Source: Limonium bicolor
Lineage: Eukaryota > Streptophyta > Magnoliopsida > Caryophyllales > Plumbaginaceae
Direction of reading: 5' to 3'
DNA: 64,000 bases
NCBI GenBank assembly: GCA_023374045.1
Contig: CM041780.1
Span: 38,889,030-38,953,029, forward strand
The position numbers were made by a program, and so were the translations under genes. Shown piece by piece: positions 1 to 12,285 of this stretch. Within the stretch, counting starts at the first letter, position 1. The number at the start of each line of letters is the position of its first letter. The notes below the pieces were generated by a model. It ran no database searches, was not told the origin of the DNA, and saw only the letters and a program-made list of their open reading frames with translations.

Positions 1-587
1 TTTATTATGATTACATTACCATCGTTGGGTTGAAATATTGGAGCTTCCGCATATTTTGAAAGTTACAAGTTCACTTGGCTGTTTTTATTGTTTTGTTGGA
101 TCATTAGCCTGAGCACTCAAGGATTGAGTGTGGCGGTAGCACTCTGGATTGTTTTATATTTTCGCTGTGGTTTTTGATGTTAAACTCTTGACACCTTTGC
201 TTATAAAATTTCTTCATCAGATGCAATTACAATGATATAATTATAGTACAATTCACAAGGATGTTTTCAATGTATTTTTGTAGAATTGGACCTGTCCGAA
301 CGTCCATCCGGACATCCATGTTCGGACAGGCCCCGAAAGTTCTTTTATTTTCGCAACTTCAATGGTGTCTGAACATCTGTCCGAACTTACATGTTCGGAC
401 AGCATGCGAGGACGGGTATGGGGTGTAAGTCTCGGCATTGGTCCGAACTTACATGTCCGGACCAAAGTTCGGACAAAACTTCATTTTCAGTTTTAGGACT
501 CATTTGAAGTCCGTTTTTGAATCCGTCTGTGGCGTTGGTTTCGTATCGTCATGTACTTTCATATGAGGTAAAATCCAGGGTGTTACA
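1..587 (+). mobile_element. 3' part of a Ty3/gypsy LTR
   Basis: The LTR enters from outside the window and ends ...GGTGTTACA at 587. It is followed three bases later by a tRNA-iMet-type primer site, which fixes the plus orientation. A TATA-like CTTATAAAATTT lies near 200-211. The palindromic array at 294-474 lies downstream of it. Only about 160 bp of internal sequence follows before another LTR starts at 751, so the element is decapitated here. The ORFs across it are products of the palindromes and are not genes. Confidence 0.7.
294..474. repeat. Palindromic minisatellite in LTR (family 1)
   Basis: Units start at about 294, 379 and 441. The clearest contain GTCCGAAC and GTTCGGAC as inverted arms around a 6-base spacer (TTACAT), plus extra half sites. 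The arms are perfect and GC-rich inside an AT-rich LTR. The same motif recurs in unrelated LTRs at 8696, 12623, 20040, 52373 and 62627. Confidence 0.85.
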
Positions 588-590
588 AGG

Positions 591-602
591 TGGTATCAGA
601 GC
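591..602 (+). other. Primer binding site, tRNA-iMet type
   Basis: TGGTATCAGAGC lies three bases after the LTR terminus. It is complementary to the 3' end of plant initiator tRNA-Met and is the usual minus-strand primer site of Del/Tekay and related plant gypsy elements. The remnant leader 603-750 shows no coding sequence. Confidence 0.85.
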
Positions 603-750
603 TGTTTTTGCGAAATAAGATAAGAATTGGATTAAAAGCGCATTAAAATTTGGGGTAAGCCATCTTTGGGGAATTGTCATTATGTGATTGTTATGTGACT
701 GACTATATTATGCTGGATGTGTTGAGTTACATACTCGGAGTGTGAACTGC

Positions 751-1498
751 TGAAATACCCCAAACCTAAGTATGCTAAGTAAACATCAAATCATGATGTA
801 GAAAGGCTAAAATATGCCTTAGAAAGATTGGTAGACAATTTAAACCAAGGAAAACACAAGAAAATGCCTTAAGGGCAATTGGGGCAAAAATGTGCTCTAA
901 GCTTGGAGAGACTTGGGTGAGTACCCAAATATCATGATAAGACATTAGTAATATTCTAATGGTCATTTTAAACCAATTACCAAAGAAAACCAAGCTTGAA
1001 AACAAGCTAAAACACAAAATGTGCTTTAAGAAGTCTTAAAGCACATTTTTGAGAAATTGTCTTAGAATTGAGTTTTGAGTGGCTAAATGTCCATCATTAC
1101 TCTTTAATCAACATGTGTACTAATTAATATCACATTAGGAGGTCTAAATCAATGGGAAATCAAAAATTTCAGAAATATGTGCACTAATCAGTGAATAGTG
1201 CCAAATAGTGACTAGTTTAAGTTTTAATCAATATAAGCTAATTAATTGGTCAACAAAGACCATGACTAGCCTTATTTAAGATAGGGGGCCGGTTTTCTAA
1301 GGGAGGGTGAGTCACCATAAGTAGTCAAATAAGGAGGAAAAGAAGAGATAAGAAAGAGTACTATTTGCTTTATTAAAGCAAATATCTTATATTAGCCACC
1401 TTTCTTCTTCTCTCTCTTCATTTCTCTTCTTCACACGGTTCCACCATCTTCTTCCTCCCTTCATTCACGTAGGAGCAGCACCCATGGCAACTGCAGAC
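751..1498 (+). mobile_element. 5' fragment of a chromovirus-type LTR
   Basis: The fragment starts TGAAATACCCCAAACC, the same terminus as the LTRs of the elements at 35567-49475 and 50928-64000, read in the opposite orientation. It contains the conserved hairpin at 1021-1044. The sequence closely matches the reverse complement of 22746-23903, so the two form an inverted pair of the same family. It is cut at 1498 by Athila-like sequence. The probable insertion is into the leader of the element that ends at 587. Confidence 0.75.
1021..1044 (+). other. Conserved LTR hairpin, copy A
   Basis: The arms GTGCTTTAAG and CTTAAAGCAC flank the loop AAGT. Invariant arms recur at 23612-23635, 39648-39671, 49016-49039, 50642-50665 and 54546-54569 with different loops. 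It lies about 270 bp inside the LTR start. Confidence 0.85.
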
Positions 1499-2690
1499 TG
1501 TTATAAATGAGTGGTTAGAACAGGTGTAATTAACATAAAAGAAAGAAATTAAAACCCAAAAATAACGTCGGGCTGCAAATAAATCCCGGTCGCAGTAGTA
1601 TAGTGAAAATGTAAGCAACCGGATGTCGAACCGTGGGACTAATATATATATTATAGTACCTAAGCGTGTCACAAAAGGGGGGTAGGATTAATTGACTTGT
1701 AAAATAAATAAAAAGAAGGAATAAAATAAACTAAGTTGACAGATAAATAAAATGGAACTCTGGGTCAGGTTAATATAATCTGCATAATTAAGCTATCTCT
1801 ACTGGTTTAATAATTTGGCAAGGTTCCTGTAATTATCTTAAGGACTAAGTCATAGCCTCATAAGAACTCGTTCACCTGTAATGCAAGGTTCTAATCAAGG
1901 TTCAAGCAAAAGCCTGCAAACGGCAGAGGAGTATTTGAGGAATTACATTTGCAACTGAATACTAACTTATTAAATCATAACAAGTTTCCTCCAGTTTTAC
2001 GCCTTAATTAACCTGTCTATTTATCACCTGGTCTGATCAAAATAGACTTAGTAGAGCAATTTAATAAATTCGCGAGATCTATTAAAAAGGCGAGATGACT
2101 TTTAAAACGTAACAAACTGTATAAATAAACCAGTAGAAATATTGCATAATTAATACAGATACATAATAACTATTCCCAGAGTAAACGTAAACTAGCCTAA
2201 CATATTAAATAGATAGATAGAGACGAGAGTAATAGAAATCATCCGTAATCACTCCGTCTCACTCTGCTATTTTGTGTACGTAGGGCTAGAGGAGAATTTG
2301 GTGGACTGTAAAAAAAAAAAAAAAAGAGGAGGGGGAGAAGAGAAATGAGATGGCGCGTGGTGAAGTGGTCGTGGATGGATTTGTGAATCCGTGAAAACCC
2401 CTAAATTAATTTAATTAATTTAGGGGATTTCTTTATTAAACTTTAATAATACTATTAAGTATTAAATATTATATGGAATTATGAATATTAAATTATTATA
2501 TGGAATTATGAATATTAAATTATTATATGGGGTTGTGAAATTTATTTAGGGGTTTCTTCTTTTAACCCTAATTATTATACATATTATATAGTATTATGAA
2601 TATAATAATAAGATTTATAAGTCAATAAATCTTGGGAAAATTATTAAACACTCCATATATTATAAGATTTGGGAAGTGTTGGAACATTGT
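1499..2690 (-). mobile_element. Athila-like LTR fragment (right boundary unclear)
   Basis: The fragment begins TGTTATAAATGAG. It shares the layout of the Athila-like LTR at 7594-9183: CGGGCTGCAAATAAATCCCGGTC, then a TCGAACCGTGGGAC block near 1628, then a similar order of short blocks to about 2280. A 16-base A run lies near 2310-2326. A palindrome with 13-bp arms (CCCCTAAATTAAT) is at 2399-2427, followed by two copies of a 27-bp AT-rich repeat (2467-2525). No ORF is present and no target duplication was found, so the right edge is approximate. Confidence 0.45.
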
Positions 2691-4499
2691 TTTGAAATAT
2701 AAAAGTCAATATAAAATTCTAGAAACCTTTAAAGCTTATTAAGCCTTGCTAGAGTTGACTTTTTGAGAATGGTCAAACCAGGCCATGAAACCTATACCAA
2801 TAAATAGGTTATGAAAAACCATGAAGATCGATAAAAAGAACGTCAAAAACGGATCATCCTAGCCAAAGTTATGCTAGATTGAAGTTTTGAATCAAAATTT
2901 TAAGAAGTGCCACGTGTCACTCTGTAGTGGGTCGCCCACACTTAGCCGATTTCCTTCCCTGATTTTCGTAACCGATTTCACTTCCTAGCCCTAACTTTAG
3001 AGGCTATAACTTTCACATTACTCAATATATTTCCATGCCGTCTTCACCACTCTCTTCTCCGTAATTCCCTCTTTACAACCGTAACTCATACAAGCCCTAA
3101 CTCATTCTACATCGAGGGAAAAGTTGATCCAAAGTTGTCAACTTTCGAGTTCGCAAACCCAGTTTCCAGTTCATCCGATTTCAGGTAAAGTTCGTCTTGC
3201 CATAACTTCCTCGTCTTTCAACCAAATTTCGATTTCTATAGCTCGTTGAGTAGATCTCTATCCATATATCTAAACTTTCATGTTTATGCCCAAGTCCAAT
3301 TCGTAACCAGTTGGGAGATATAGAGGCCTAAAGTTTTCGGTCTTGCCAGCACATAAAATAATACCGAAACAGAGAGGTAAACTCGTGTTTGGACTTCGAT
3401 TTCTTTCTGTGTGATGCGAGTTAGGATTAGTGCTTGCATCATGTGTAGATATACAATTCTTCTTTCCAATGAGCCCTTACTCATTATCTAACCCGTCTGT
3501 ACTGCTAGTTATAGATCCTCAAAGTTGGCACCCCGAACTGTCTAAAGTTCGAGTTTTTCCAGTTTTTCCGAATCGGAATTCATCCAATTCACACAATCCG
3601 GTGAGTCTCCGATCAAATTGCTCCGATATTGTTGTTCTTAGTCATGATTTCGACCTAATCCATGTGCCAATTTAGTCAATTTCGTGTTAGGTTAGGAGAA
3701 TTTGGATGATTTGTATCCGATTTGTATTCTGTACCGAGATAAACCCTAGCTTCCAAATCGAATTCGAATCTTGATGAAATCTGCATTATAATTGGGGAAA
3801 TTGATACCAATAGAACCGAAATTTGATTACGAATCCATAGAAACAAAAATCACTCGATTTTGTTCTGTAGATTAGGAGATATTCGCGAATTAGTACTCGA
3901 TCTGCTCACTGAGTTCGCTGATGAACTCGCAACACAGGGGCCGTCCGATCTCGTTTTAAGAGATTGGACGGCCAAGATTAGATCTGGTAATAATAAGTTG
4001 AAGTTTCTAAAAAAAATCAGTAAATAGCTCTAACTTGTTAATTTTAGTTAATGGCCTTCCCGAAGGTATTTTGACTTGAAATTTTAACCATAGGTTCCTT
4101 ATTTTATCCAATTTATATTGATGTAAATTATTATGGTTTTGGAGTTTTTAAACATAAGTTATGATTTTTACAAGTTACGGGTTTTCTGGAATTATTTGGC
4201 TAAATAAAAAAAAAATTTTATGAAATAAAAATTTTATAATATGTCTAAAATGTTATAGTTACTGTATATTAAGTTTGGGAATTTTTGGGCAACGGGAAAA
4301 GGTTTTAAAAATTGTGTTTGTGAGTTTTTCATAAGAATAACTTATAATATATAGTTTTTAATGTAATCAAAAATTACAGTATAGTTGATTAATGAACTTT
4401 ATAGGTTGGGGAAAATATAATAAGACTAATTAACATTTAATACAGTATGTTTATAAATATTTTGGGTATTAACTTTAAGTGAAGTAAAAATTGTTACAT

Positions 4500-4845
4500 A
4501 TATTTTATATATATATATATATATAGAGAGAAATAAATAGAAACTTATATTAAATCAAGGAATTTAACTAAACTACATTTTATTTATTATAATAATATGG
4601 AAGCTAATATGTTTAACTAAAACTAAGGGAAAATACTCTATTTTATAACCATAAATCAGTTGAGGATATGTCTAAAAGATATTAAATATAATTAAATACA
4701 ATATAATTTCTTAAAGAATGTTCTGGATAAATCTTGATATATGTGGATATATATATATATGTATATTAATACAATAAAAATAGATAAAGGAAATAACATT
4801 CCTTGTGAGAAATATCATAGTAAGGATATATATATATATACGATA
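4500..4845. repeat. AT microsatellites
   Basis: Three (AT)n tracts lie at about 4506-4525, 4748-4760 and 4827-4841 inside the AT-rich LTR body. They are ordinary simple repeats. Confidence 0.9.
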
Positions 4846-6736
4846 AATAAATAAGTAAAAGAAATAAAATACCTTATAGAAAATATAATATGAAGGAATT
4901 AATGAGTTAAAAAAAACCTCTACATAATACTAGTAATAGAATACTATATGAGGTGGTATTAATTTATGGTTATGAATTGAGGTTGTAGTTACCCTTGAAT
5001 TTCTAAGTATAAACAGTATTAAAATACATGTATATATTTAGTCAATGTCCACAATGTAAATCTATAATTGGGTTAAGAAATTAATAAGTTGAAATTTAGG
5101 AATATTCGTAATTAGTTTACATAAAGTGTTACACAAATAGATCTTATTATATAATTGATAATAAAATGAATGAAATGCTTTTACATTTAAATGTTCATAT
5201 TATATAAACAATAATAAAGTAAATGAGTTACTTTTACATCTAAATGTGAAGAGGATAAATAAGTCTAGATTTAATCATTTCTTAATATTTATAGTATTGA
5301 GTAATAACTTAATATTTTGAGACAAAATCATTAAAAGGGATTATGGTATAAGACTATATTAAACTATGATTAGGAAATTACTCTAAATAATAATCCTTAA
5401 GTTTCTTAGAATTAGTTAGCCATATAAAATACATTTATTACTAATATTCAAGATGTGAGTTTATAAATAAGTGTTGTACATAATAGTTAAAGATTTACTA
5501 AAAGGTTTATAAATAGAAATTAGATACATAAACCTTTGAACCTTTATTTAGAGGAACTAAGTTACATAAGAGGCTATAAGGATTTACCTTTTGACACGGG
5601 AAATATTAATGTGTCATTTGAATATAAGGTATGGGGATTTTTCATAATAGATTATCTTATTAAATAATTAACAATTCCACTTACGAACCAGAATTTAATT
5701 CTTGGATAAATTCTACTTTATGTAGATATATTGTCCATCCTAAATACAATAAAGGAAATTAATTTATTAAGTTGTTTCTTTGAAACCTTTGGTCTTGTAA
5801 GTAATATAAATGTATTTAAGGCATAAGTTTATTAAAATTTAGTACAAAGGATTATACATACTCTATGGAGAGAATGTGTGTAAAAATTAAATACTGGGAA
5901 ATTAAAATGTAAGTAAGGATACATAAAAAGGGTTATCTTAAAACACCTTATTATATAGGTAATAATTAAGCAAATAATGTACCTTGTGAATACTAAATGT
6001 AGGAGTTCGATAAGTCTAAGTTAACTATAATATAGTTGTTTCAGGATGAAAAGTAATTTAACATCTTATGTCAAGATTATTAGCTGGATGTAATAAAAAG
6101 TCATTCTGAACTAAGGATATGATAATTGAGTTTAGTGACTCGATTTAGTTATAATAAATTGTATCTACAACACTACGATTTCAGTATACGGGATGTAGAT
6201 CTGAATTAAGTTAAGGGGGAAGACTTAGTTATAATGGATTATCTAGTAGATATTGATAAAGATACATAGTCAATAAATTGTGAAATAATAGTATAGTATT
6301 CTAAGATAAACCCATAATTGGTCATAACACGATGTATGTCCTAAAGTAAGAATAAAAGTATTGAGCTTAAGAATTGTTATTGAAATTCTAAGATTGATTG
6401 AATAACGAATAATGCACTTATGTTATAAAGGTCTTTAATGTGAGAATTATGGTTAGGTATGGGTAAAGTGGATAAGGGTGGAACAATTAACAAGTGTTAA
6501 TAAAATACATTCCTTGATCCTACAACCTTGGGCTATACAACCTTCTAAAATAAGTCAAAGGTTATACATAACATTTAAGCGAGGGCTTATAAGATAATTG
6601 AGATTTGGAGATAAGAGAGAATTCATTTAAGTTTTGCTTAGGGTACGGGTTATTGATAGTAAGTTATCTTTAATATTCTTCAGAGTACTGTTGATTGTTT
6701 GCGCAAGTAGATTAGAACTGCTACAACGTTACCCAG

Positions 6737-6944
6737 GTACGATTTCTCGTACTCAGCTTGTTGTGTTTTGGACTTTATAGAATGTTTTGTACGATTTCTC
6801 GTACTCAGCTTGTTGTGTTTTGGACTTTATAGAATGTTTTGTACGGTTTCTCGTACTCAGCTTGTGGTGTTTTGGACCTTATGGAATGTTCTGTACGATT
6901 TCTCGTACTCGATACTTTTGCTGATGGACTTTATGGAATGTTTT
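6737..6944 (+). repeat. 52-bp tandem repeat with hairpin
   Basis: Starts at 6737, 6789, 6841 and 6893 give three full units and a partial fourth. Each unit begins GTACGATTTCTCGTAC, an inverted repeat with 6-bp arms (GTACGA/TCGTAC). The copies differ by a few substitutions. The ORF across it simply translates the repeat. Confidence 0.9.
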
Positions 6945-7086
6945 GGAACACCAACTGATCTTGAATGGATTTCAAAAGGGAAACTGTTTGGGTGACTAAC
7001 TGAGCTTGCTGTGACTAACTGAGCCTGTATATGAAACTTCCTAGGTTATTGGTTCCTCCTATCTAGTTGTTTCACTAGATATTAAC

Positions 7087-7365
7087 TGCCTAGGGTTTAC
7101 GCTTCTGCACTCTGTAGGACTGAGTGTTTTGGTATTGCACTGGTGCAGTTAATGATCTAGTGGGGTAACTAGGAATATAGGAAAGTATCTGGTATTGGTA
7201 ATTTCTTCCTTTGGACTATGGGTATTGTTTCATCCATGAGTCGAGTTTGATCAGCCTAATTGGGAATGGATTCTTTCTATTGGGTATTAATTGTTGAGGG
7301 TTTACGCCTCTGCACTCTGTAGGACTAAGTGTTTTGGTATTGCTCTTGTGCAGTTAATAATCTAA
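7087..7365 (+). repeat. Duplicated about 80-bp block
   Basis: A block with GGGTTTACGC, CTCTGCACTCTGTAGGACT and TTTTGGTATTG occurs at about 7092-7170 and again at 7287-7365. A reverse-complement copy lies in the internal region of the element at 35567-49475, near 42170-42232. Confidence 0.8.
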
Positions 7366-7463
7366 TGGGAATATGGGAAATGTTAATCTTGGTACTGAGT
7401 ATGGATTATTTATACTAAGTGGTGCACACCACTTTTCACCGATGACTGAGAACGGGTCGGTGG

Positions 7464-7580
7464 CAGCGGAGGTCTGCTATACCTCGCCCTTTGTGGCAAC
7501 TGACAGCGGAGGTCTGTTTACCTCGCCCTTTGTGGCAACTGACAGCGGAGGTCTGTTTACCTCGCCCTTGTGGCAACTGA
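7464..7580 (+). repeat. 39/40-bp tandem repeat
   Basis: Three units start at 7464, 7504 and 7543. Each holds GGAGGTCTG..TACCTCGCC, a short inverted GAGGT/ACCTC pair. A perfect palindrome (AAGTGGTG-CA-CACCACTT) lies just upstream near 7418-7436 and is partly repeated near 21957. The Athila-like insertion occurred 8 bp after the array. Confidence 0.85.
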
Positions 7581-7588
7581 CTGGCGGT

Positions 7589-7593
7589 GGGGG
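7589..7593. other. Target-site duplication, left copy
   Basis: GGGGG immediately precedes the LTR terminus TGCAAACAG. The same five bases follow the other LTR at 20538-20542. Confidence 0.85.
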
Positions 7594-9183
7594 TGCAAAC
7601 AGGGTAATTGATCTACTAAAACTAAACAATTAATCTAGAAAATAATAAATCAATAAGTCTGTCGGGTTGCAAAAATCCCGGTCACTATAGTATAGAAAGT
7701 TAAGCAACCAAGTATCGAACCGTGGGACTTGAATAATAAGCCTAAGTCCTATCCTAAATCCTAATAAAACTGCAAATTCAGGGGGGTTGTGAATTGTTTT
7801 TGAATCCGAATCGAATAAATGCAAATCAGAATTGAAATAAGCAATCAGTAAATGAATGATGAGTTTGATTGTACGAGTGGAACTCCGGGTTCAGGTTGTT
7901 CTTTCTTGATTAATCTAGTAACTTCTACAACTTAATTATGAGAACGGAAAGGCCAATTCTTTCTATCTCTTCAATGCTAATCCTAGTTCATTGAAGAGCT
8001 CACCATCAGGACATGTCAACTCTAATCTAGCAGTTGGCAAAACACATACAGGCGGAATAAGCACAAAGAATTGTTAGCGTTTGTAGGAAAGATTATCTAT
8101 CCGACTAATCCTTCCCCAAATTCCCAGGTTAATTCGAACTCCCTACTAATCACCTTGTCTGATCTTAATAGGTTTCGCAGAACAACTCTATAACTCGCGA
8201 AATTAATAGAGAAGAAAATTGATAGTCATTAACCTGAAAACAATCCGTTACAGCCTCATAATCAAATTGCAGAATTCTTAACTACATTGAATCCATCTTG
8301 AACAACCCTACCCCAGGTTAAATCCCTACTAGCCAGACATTGCCAATGAAAGATAAATACAATCAACATAGAAACTATCTAAAGGAAGAAAAACCCTTTG
8401 TTGATTGACTATCCAGAATCGGTGGATGCAGGTGCAAGGTTGAAGATGATAGTCGCACTTCCCTCTGTCGATGCTCCTCCAGAACGATGATGGAATGATT
8501 GGTGAATGTGGATGAAGGCGAACCGATGCAATTGGCGTGGATGATTGGAGAGAACCTCGTTTATCAGTGTGGAAGGGAGTGTTGTAATGATCGATGATGC
8601 GTGAATGCCTTCTCCCTCTGATTAGGTCATTTAAATAGACCTTTCTCTCACTTTTTCCCTTCAAAACGCCGAGTTTGTGCTGTAATTTTCGTGCCGTCCG
8701 AACATTGGTCCGAACTTCAAAGTTCGGACACAATGCTTTGAGCGATTCAATTAGAAAGTTACGACCTGTGTCCGAACTTTGATGTTCGGACACCAGTTCG
8801 GACATGCTCCGTACTTCAGACCTCCGGCTTTCTCAACTATGTCCGAACTTCGATGTTCGGACTGAAGTTCGGACACCTCATCAGGCGCAGCATACAACTC
8901 TCGACTTGCGTCCGAACTTGGAAGTTCGGACACAAGCTCGGACACACCTTAAAAATCCTCTACTTCTTCATTTTGACTCTGATTCGACCCCCTTTTGTTT
9001 GCATTACCTCCCTTGTGAGTTATCTAGTGTTTCCTTGGCTTTCTCTGCATTACATAGAAAAGTGTATCAAGCCTTAAAACAACAACCACAAAAAAACGCA
9101 AGATAAGTGTGGAATAGTATCAATTCGCGTATACAAATTAGACATTAAAGACCATTAGAACCATTCATATTTCACACTCATCA
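7594..9183 (-). repeat. 3' LTR of the Athila-like element
   Basis: This 1,590-bp LTR matches 18933-20537. It carries a palindromic array at 8696-8943 and a TATA-like CTATTTAAAT (minus strand, 8629-8638) about 58 bp downstream of the array. Short ORFs inside (8329-9106) come from the palindromes and are not genes. Confidence 0.92.
8696..8943. repeat. Palindromic array in 3' LTR
   Basis: Four units at roughly 70-80 bp spacing, each with GTCCGAAC and GTTCGGAC arms plus a third half site. They are separated by less conserved sequence that includes a GCGCAG..CTCTCGA block, which also occurs in the internal array at 12623-12928. Confidence 0.88.
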
Positions 9184-10564
9184 AACCTCCTCACACTTAA
9201 CCTTTGCTTGTCCTCAAGCAAAGGGTAAAATGTCTCAGAATGCCTCAGGGTCAAACCTTGGATTGCATAACAATAAGGAGCTTAAGACACAATAATCACC
9301 CAAGAATCGATCTGCTCTAACTGCATGTCTCTCAAACAATGAGTACGCTTTTTAAAACAAAAGACTATGAAGGCTAAATCATGAAGTCAAACGTAGAGTA
9401 ACCCGAACCTTCCAACCTTTTCTCTTCTCAAACCCGTGATGACAAGGGGTGTGAAGTTTGCCATATTCCGCAGAACCTTTCAACACCACGTACTCATGAT
9501 CTAATTTTAAGGAATTATCATAAACATAAGACTTTAAAGAACTTCCTTTGTTTTTTCTTGCATATATATCAATTTTTCGCACATAATTCATCCCCCAGAC
9601 TTTTTCTCTCCATCCTTGTAACGGTATTGGGTCTTTTATCCCAGATCAGACACCTTAGGTAAAGGGTATGAAACCCCCTAGGACTTAATAACCGGATGGA
9701 AGAGCCTGTTTTGGTTCAGAAAAAGAAACTTAGATCAGAGGAGTACCTTGCCTTATATCCTTCATTCCAGACATTCTCATCATTCCCAGGGTTCCAAGTT
9801 AAACCAGTTCTAACTTCACAACCAACTTGTTCACAGATATTTAACAAAATTCAGCCATTTGAAAATATGATAAGAGAGCACACAATTTTTGAGCAAACCA
9901 ACTCTAAAGGTCAGTACCGGACTCAACTCCACAACTAAAGATCCACCCAAGTATTCAACACTAAGAAGCACTCTAAGGGAATTACCCCCACATAGCCCAA
10001 AACCAAACAAAAATTAGGTAAGGGAAAAATGACTGACACATTCAGAAAGATCTCCCCCTTCCTCACACTTAATGAAGAGCAATGTCCGCATTGTTCAGAA
10101 ATTAATCACAAGAAGGAGATCGGACTAAATGTGTCAGACTCACAAGGGTGAATTGAACAGTGACAAAGTTATTCACAATTTAAAGCACAGGCCGAACAGT
10201 AACCAAAAAGAAAAAGAAACTAAAAACTCCCCTGATTTCTTTTGTGATGCTTTGAGGAAGTGATTCTTCCTCACACTTAGTGTCCTCGCAGGGGAGAATG
10301 TTTCCTCACACTCGCTTGAAGCTAGGGTCCGGCATGGAGTCAGCCCAATAAGGTACACTTGCACACATTCAAACAAAACATAAAAGTGTGCTAGAAGCAT
10401 CGATTAGTGACAGCCAATATTCAGAGTTAAGATTCAAATAAACAAAAATCAAAAGAAAAATTACAACCCAATCGAAATAAAAGTAATCAGTTCAACACAT
10501 AAAAACAAATCCAGAAAGAAGTCCAAGAATGGCTTCTAAACAAAAACAGCAAGCAGCATCCTAA
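9184..10564 (-). other. 3' untranslated region and polypurine tract
   Basis: Directly inside the 3' LTR, the minus strand reads GTGTGAGGAGGTT, a purine-rich tract fitting the plus-strand primer. The rest, up to the envelope-like stop, has no ORF I trust. It shares blocks (GATGACAAGGGGTGTGAAGT, CTTTCAACACCACG, ACTCATGATC) with 25461-26390, showing that two Athila-like families keep this 3' region. The word TCCTCACACTTA recurs at about 9189, 10067 and 10268. Confidence 0.7.
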
Positions 10565-11705
10565 TCACTGTGGAGGCGGATAGTACGCCTGCCACTGCTG
10601 GAACTGATCGAGCAGAGCCTGATAGTCTTCCTGAGAGCGACGGGCCTGCTGCTGCAGAGTCTCGATCTCCGCCTGATAGCGCGATCTGCCTCCTCGAAAC
10701 GAGACTCCAGCTGAGCAAACTCATAGCGAGTGACGTACTCGCTCCCAGGGGCTGGCAGTGCAGATAGCCTCCTCCTCATCAGGTGAAGCAGCAGGAGCGG
10801 GCTCTGATGGTCCCTCACCGCCTCTCTCTGGCGCTTCTGCGGTCGCGCTGCAGCCTTCTTCCTCCACACCCCATCTCTCTGTTCAAACCACATCTTCTTG
10901 AGAGCTCCCACATCAATAGGGGACCGCGCAGCGTGCAGTCCCGCAGACGGAATGGTAACCATCTGCCTCTTAAGGATGTGGCAGAGCATAACTGGGTAGC
11001 CTAACTTGTGGCGATCCCTGTGCTCCAGGATATGCTGCATGTGCTCGAGATGACCCAAGGCAATAGTAACCTCAACAGCCCCAGCAAACGACGGATTCAG
11101 CACCGCCTGAAGAAGTAGAAAGTCTGTTTGGTTGAGGTCGGAGCTCTGACGTGGGACAATGTTGCAGCCAGTAGTGCGAGCAGAACTCTCTCCTGCGGGC
11201 TCTGAAGCGCATCAGCAGGGACGACCTGCTTTGATGGGTCATCCCCCTGCGTCGTCGAGGCCCCTGAACCATAAAGGGGTGTAGTGGTGGATAGCTGCGT
11301 TCTTGAAATCAACAGGGTTGAGGTGCTCAGGGCGGTCTGGGGCAGGATAAGGGATCTCCATATATTGAGCAATCTCCATCGTGGAGACGTACTCTTCTCC
11401 ATCTACCAGGGACTTTATCTGACCATCCTGGTAGATCGCATTGGCATAGAACATCCGCACAATCCTCTCAGAGTACGGGCCTCCCATATCCAAGATCTTC
11501 CCCCAGCCAAATGGGTCCAATAAAGCCCGCAGTCCCAGCTGCTGCTCCAGTTCCCGCACCACACACGCTCAGCAATTATGTCTACCTCCTTCTCAAACCA
11601 CACCCGGGCTTCATCATTTCTGAATTCCGGCTCCAGACCTCGACGGCTGGAGCTTGCACCAGCTCTTGCAGCCCTTTTACCTCGGCCTGTGATTCGGCTC
11701 AGCAT
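10565..11705 (-). pseudogene. Athila envelope-like ORF, frameshifted
   Basis: The likely start is the ATG at 11705, which directly follows an acceptor-like AG (minus strand TTGTTGAGCAG). The frame opens with basic residues (RGKRAARAGASSSRRG), then continues in pieces in different frames: about 11705-11555, 11562-11240, 11260-11100 and 11103-10565. The pieces include FEKEVDIIAERVW, ILDMGGPYSERIVRMFYAN and HILEHRDRHKLGYPVMLCHILKR. The last stretch to the TGA at 10567-10565 is rich in Glu, Gln and Arg with coiled-coil spacing. Position after integrase and the composition match the third ORF of Athila elements, often labelled envelope-like or plant transposon protein. I see no clear transmembrane segment. 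At least three indels inactivate it. Confidence 0.7.
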
Positions 11706-12285
11706 CTGCTCAACAAGGGTGACAATGTCAAATAAAGGAAAGCAATGGAATAGTCTAACATGCACTGAATTTATCCAAAATTTGACATAGTGTCCCCTAA
11801 AAATTCATCAATCTCCACAACAATGGTCAATCAACCTTTCAATTTGCAATGAGAAACCTCAACATTTAATGACCAGCAGAGACTTAACCGACAAAGATAC
11901 ATCAATTCCAATCGGCTGTAACAGCAGTTCAGTCAAACATAGTCTCAGTCATACAAAATCCACAGATTCAAGATATCATCCTAATAATACGGTTCAGCCA
12001 CTTCTACTAACATTTCAACCTCAGCACAGCAGAAAAAGATAGTTACTAATCCAGATTTAGCCATGCACAATAAAACCACACCTCAAACGTCTTCAATGGA
12101 ATCACAATAATGCACGTTTTAACAGTTCTAGCCAGCAAGTTACATCACAGTAGAAGATTAATCCCATGTATGCAAGTGAATCGCAGAAATCTTCAAAAAT
12201 AACATCCTATTCTCGACTAGACATACCTCTGTTTTCAATTCTTGTCACAAATCCATTAAACGAAGTAGAAATGTAGAAAAATTAC
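11706..12285 (-). other. Predicted 5'-UTR intron of the envelope-like gene
   Basis: The minus strand has CAACAAG followed by GTAATTTTTC at 12285 (donor) and TTGTTGAGCAG ending at 11706 (acceptor), 580 nt apart, with the ATG as the first exon bases. The interior is AT-rich and non-coding. This is predicted from splice-site form and placement only. Confidence 0.5.

Larger units (their letters stand above)
2691..7588 (+). mobile_element. First part of a long gypsy LTR, split by the Athila insertion
   Basis: This stretch and 20543-21213 are the two sides of one target site, because the Athila-like element between them is flanked by GGGGG. The joined unit ends just before a TGGTATCAGAGC primer site at 21219, so I read it as one LTR of roughly 5.5 kb in plus orientation. 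Its left edge is a guess. The first 900 bp has promoter or leader character, and 4000-6650 is AT-rich with no ORF above background. Tandem repeats occupy 6737-7580. No coding sequence is supported. Confidence 0.4.

Noticed and set aside
591..602. Possible tRNA fragments at 591, 21219, 44889, 61175, 18912, 30117 and 35152
   Set aside because: They are primer binding sites next to LTR ends. No cloverleaf or promoter boxes are present.
7373..7633. ORF with repeated SPFVATDSGGLFT
   Set aside because: Translation of the 39/40-bp tandem repeat.
8329..9106. ORFs rich in SELVSEHRSSD and VRTxxVRT peptides, also at 12510-12837, 20096-20323 and 52304-52726
   Set aside because: These peptides are translations of the GTCCGAAC/GTTCGGAC palindromes in LTRs and recur in every frame that crosses an array.
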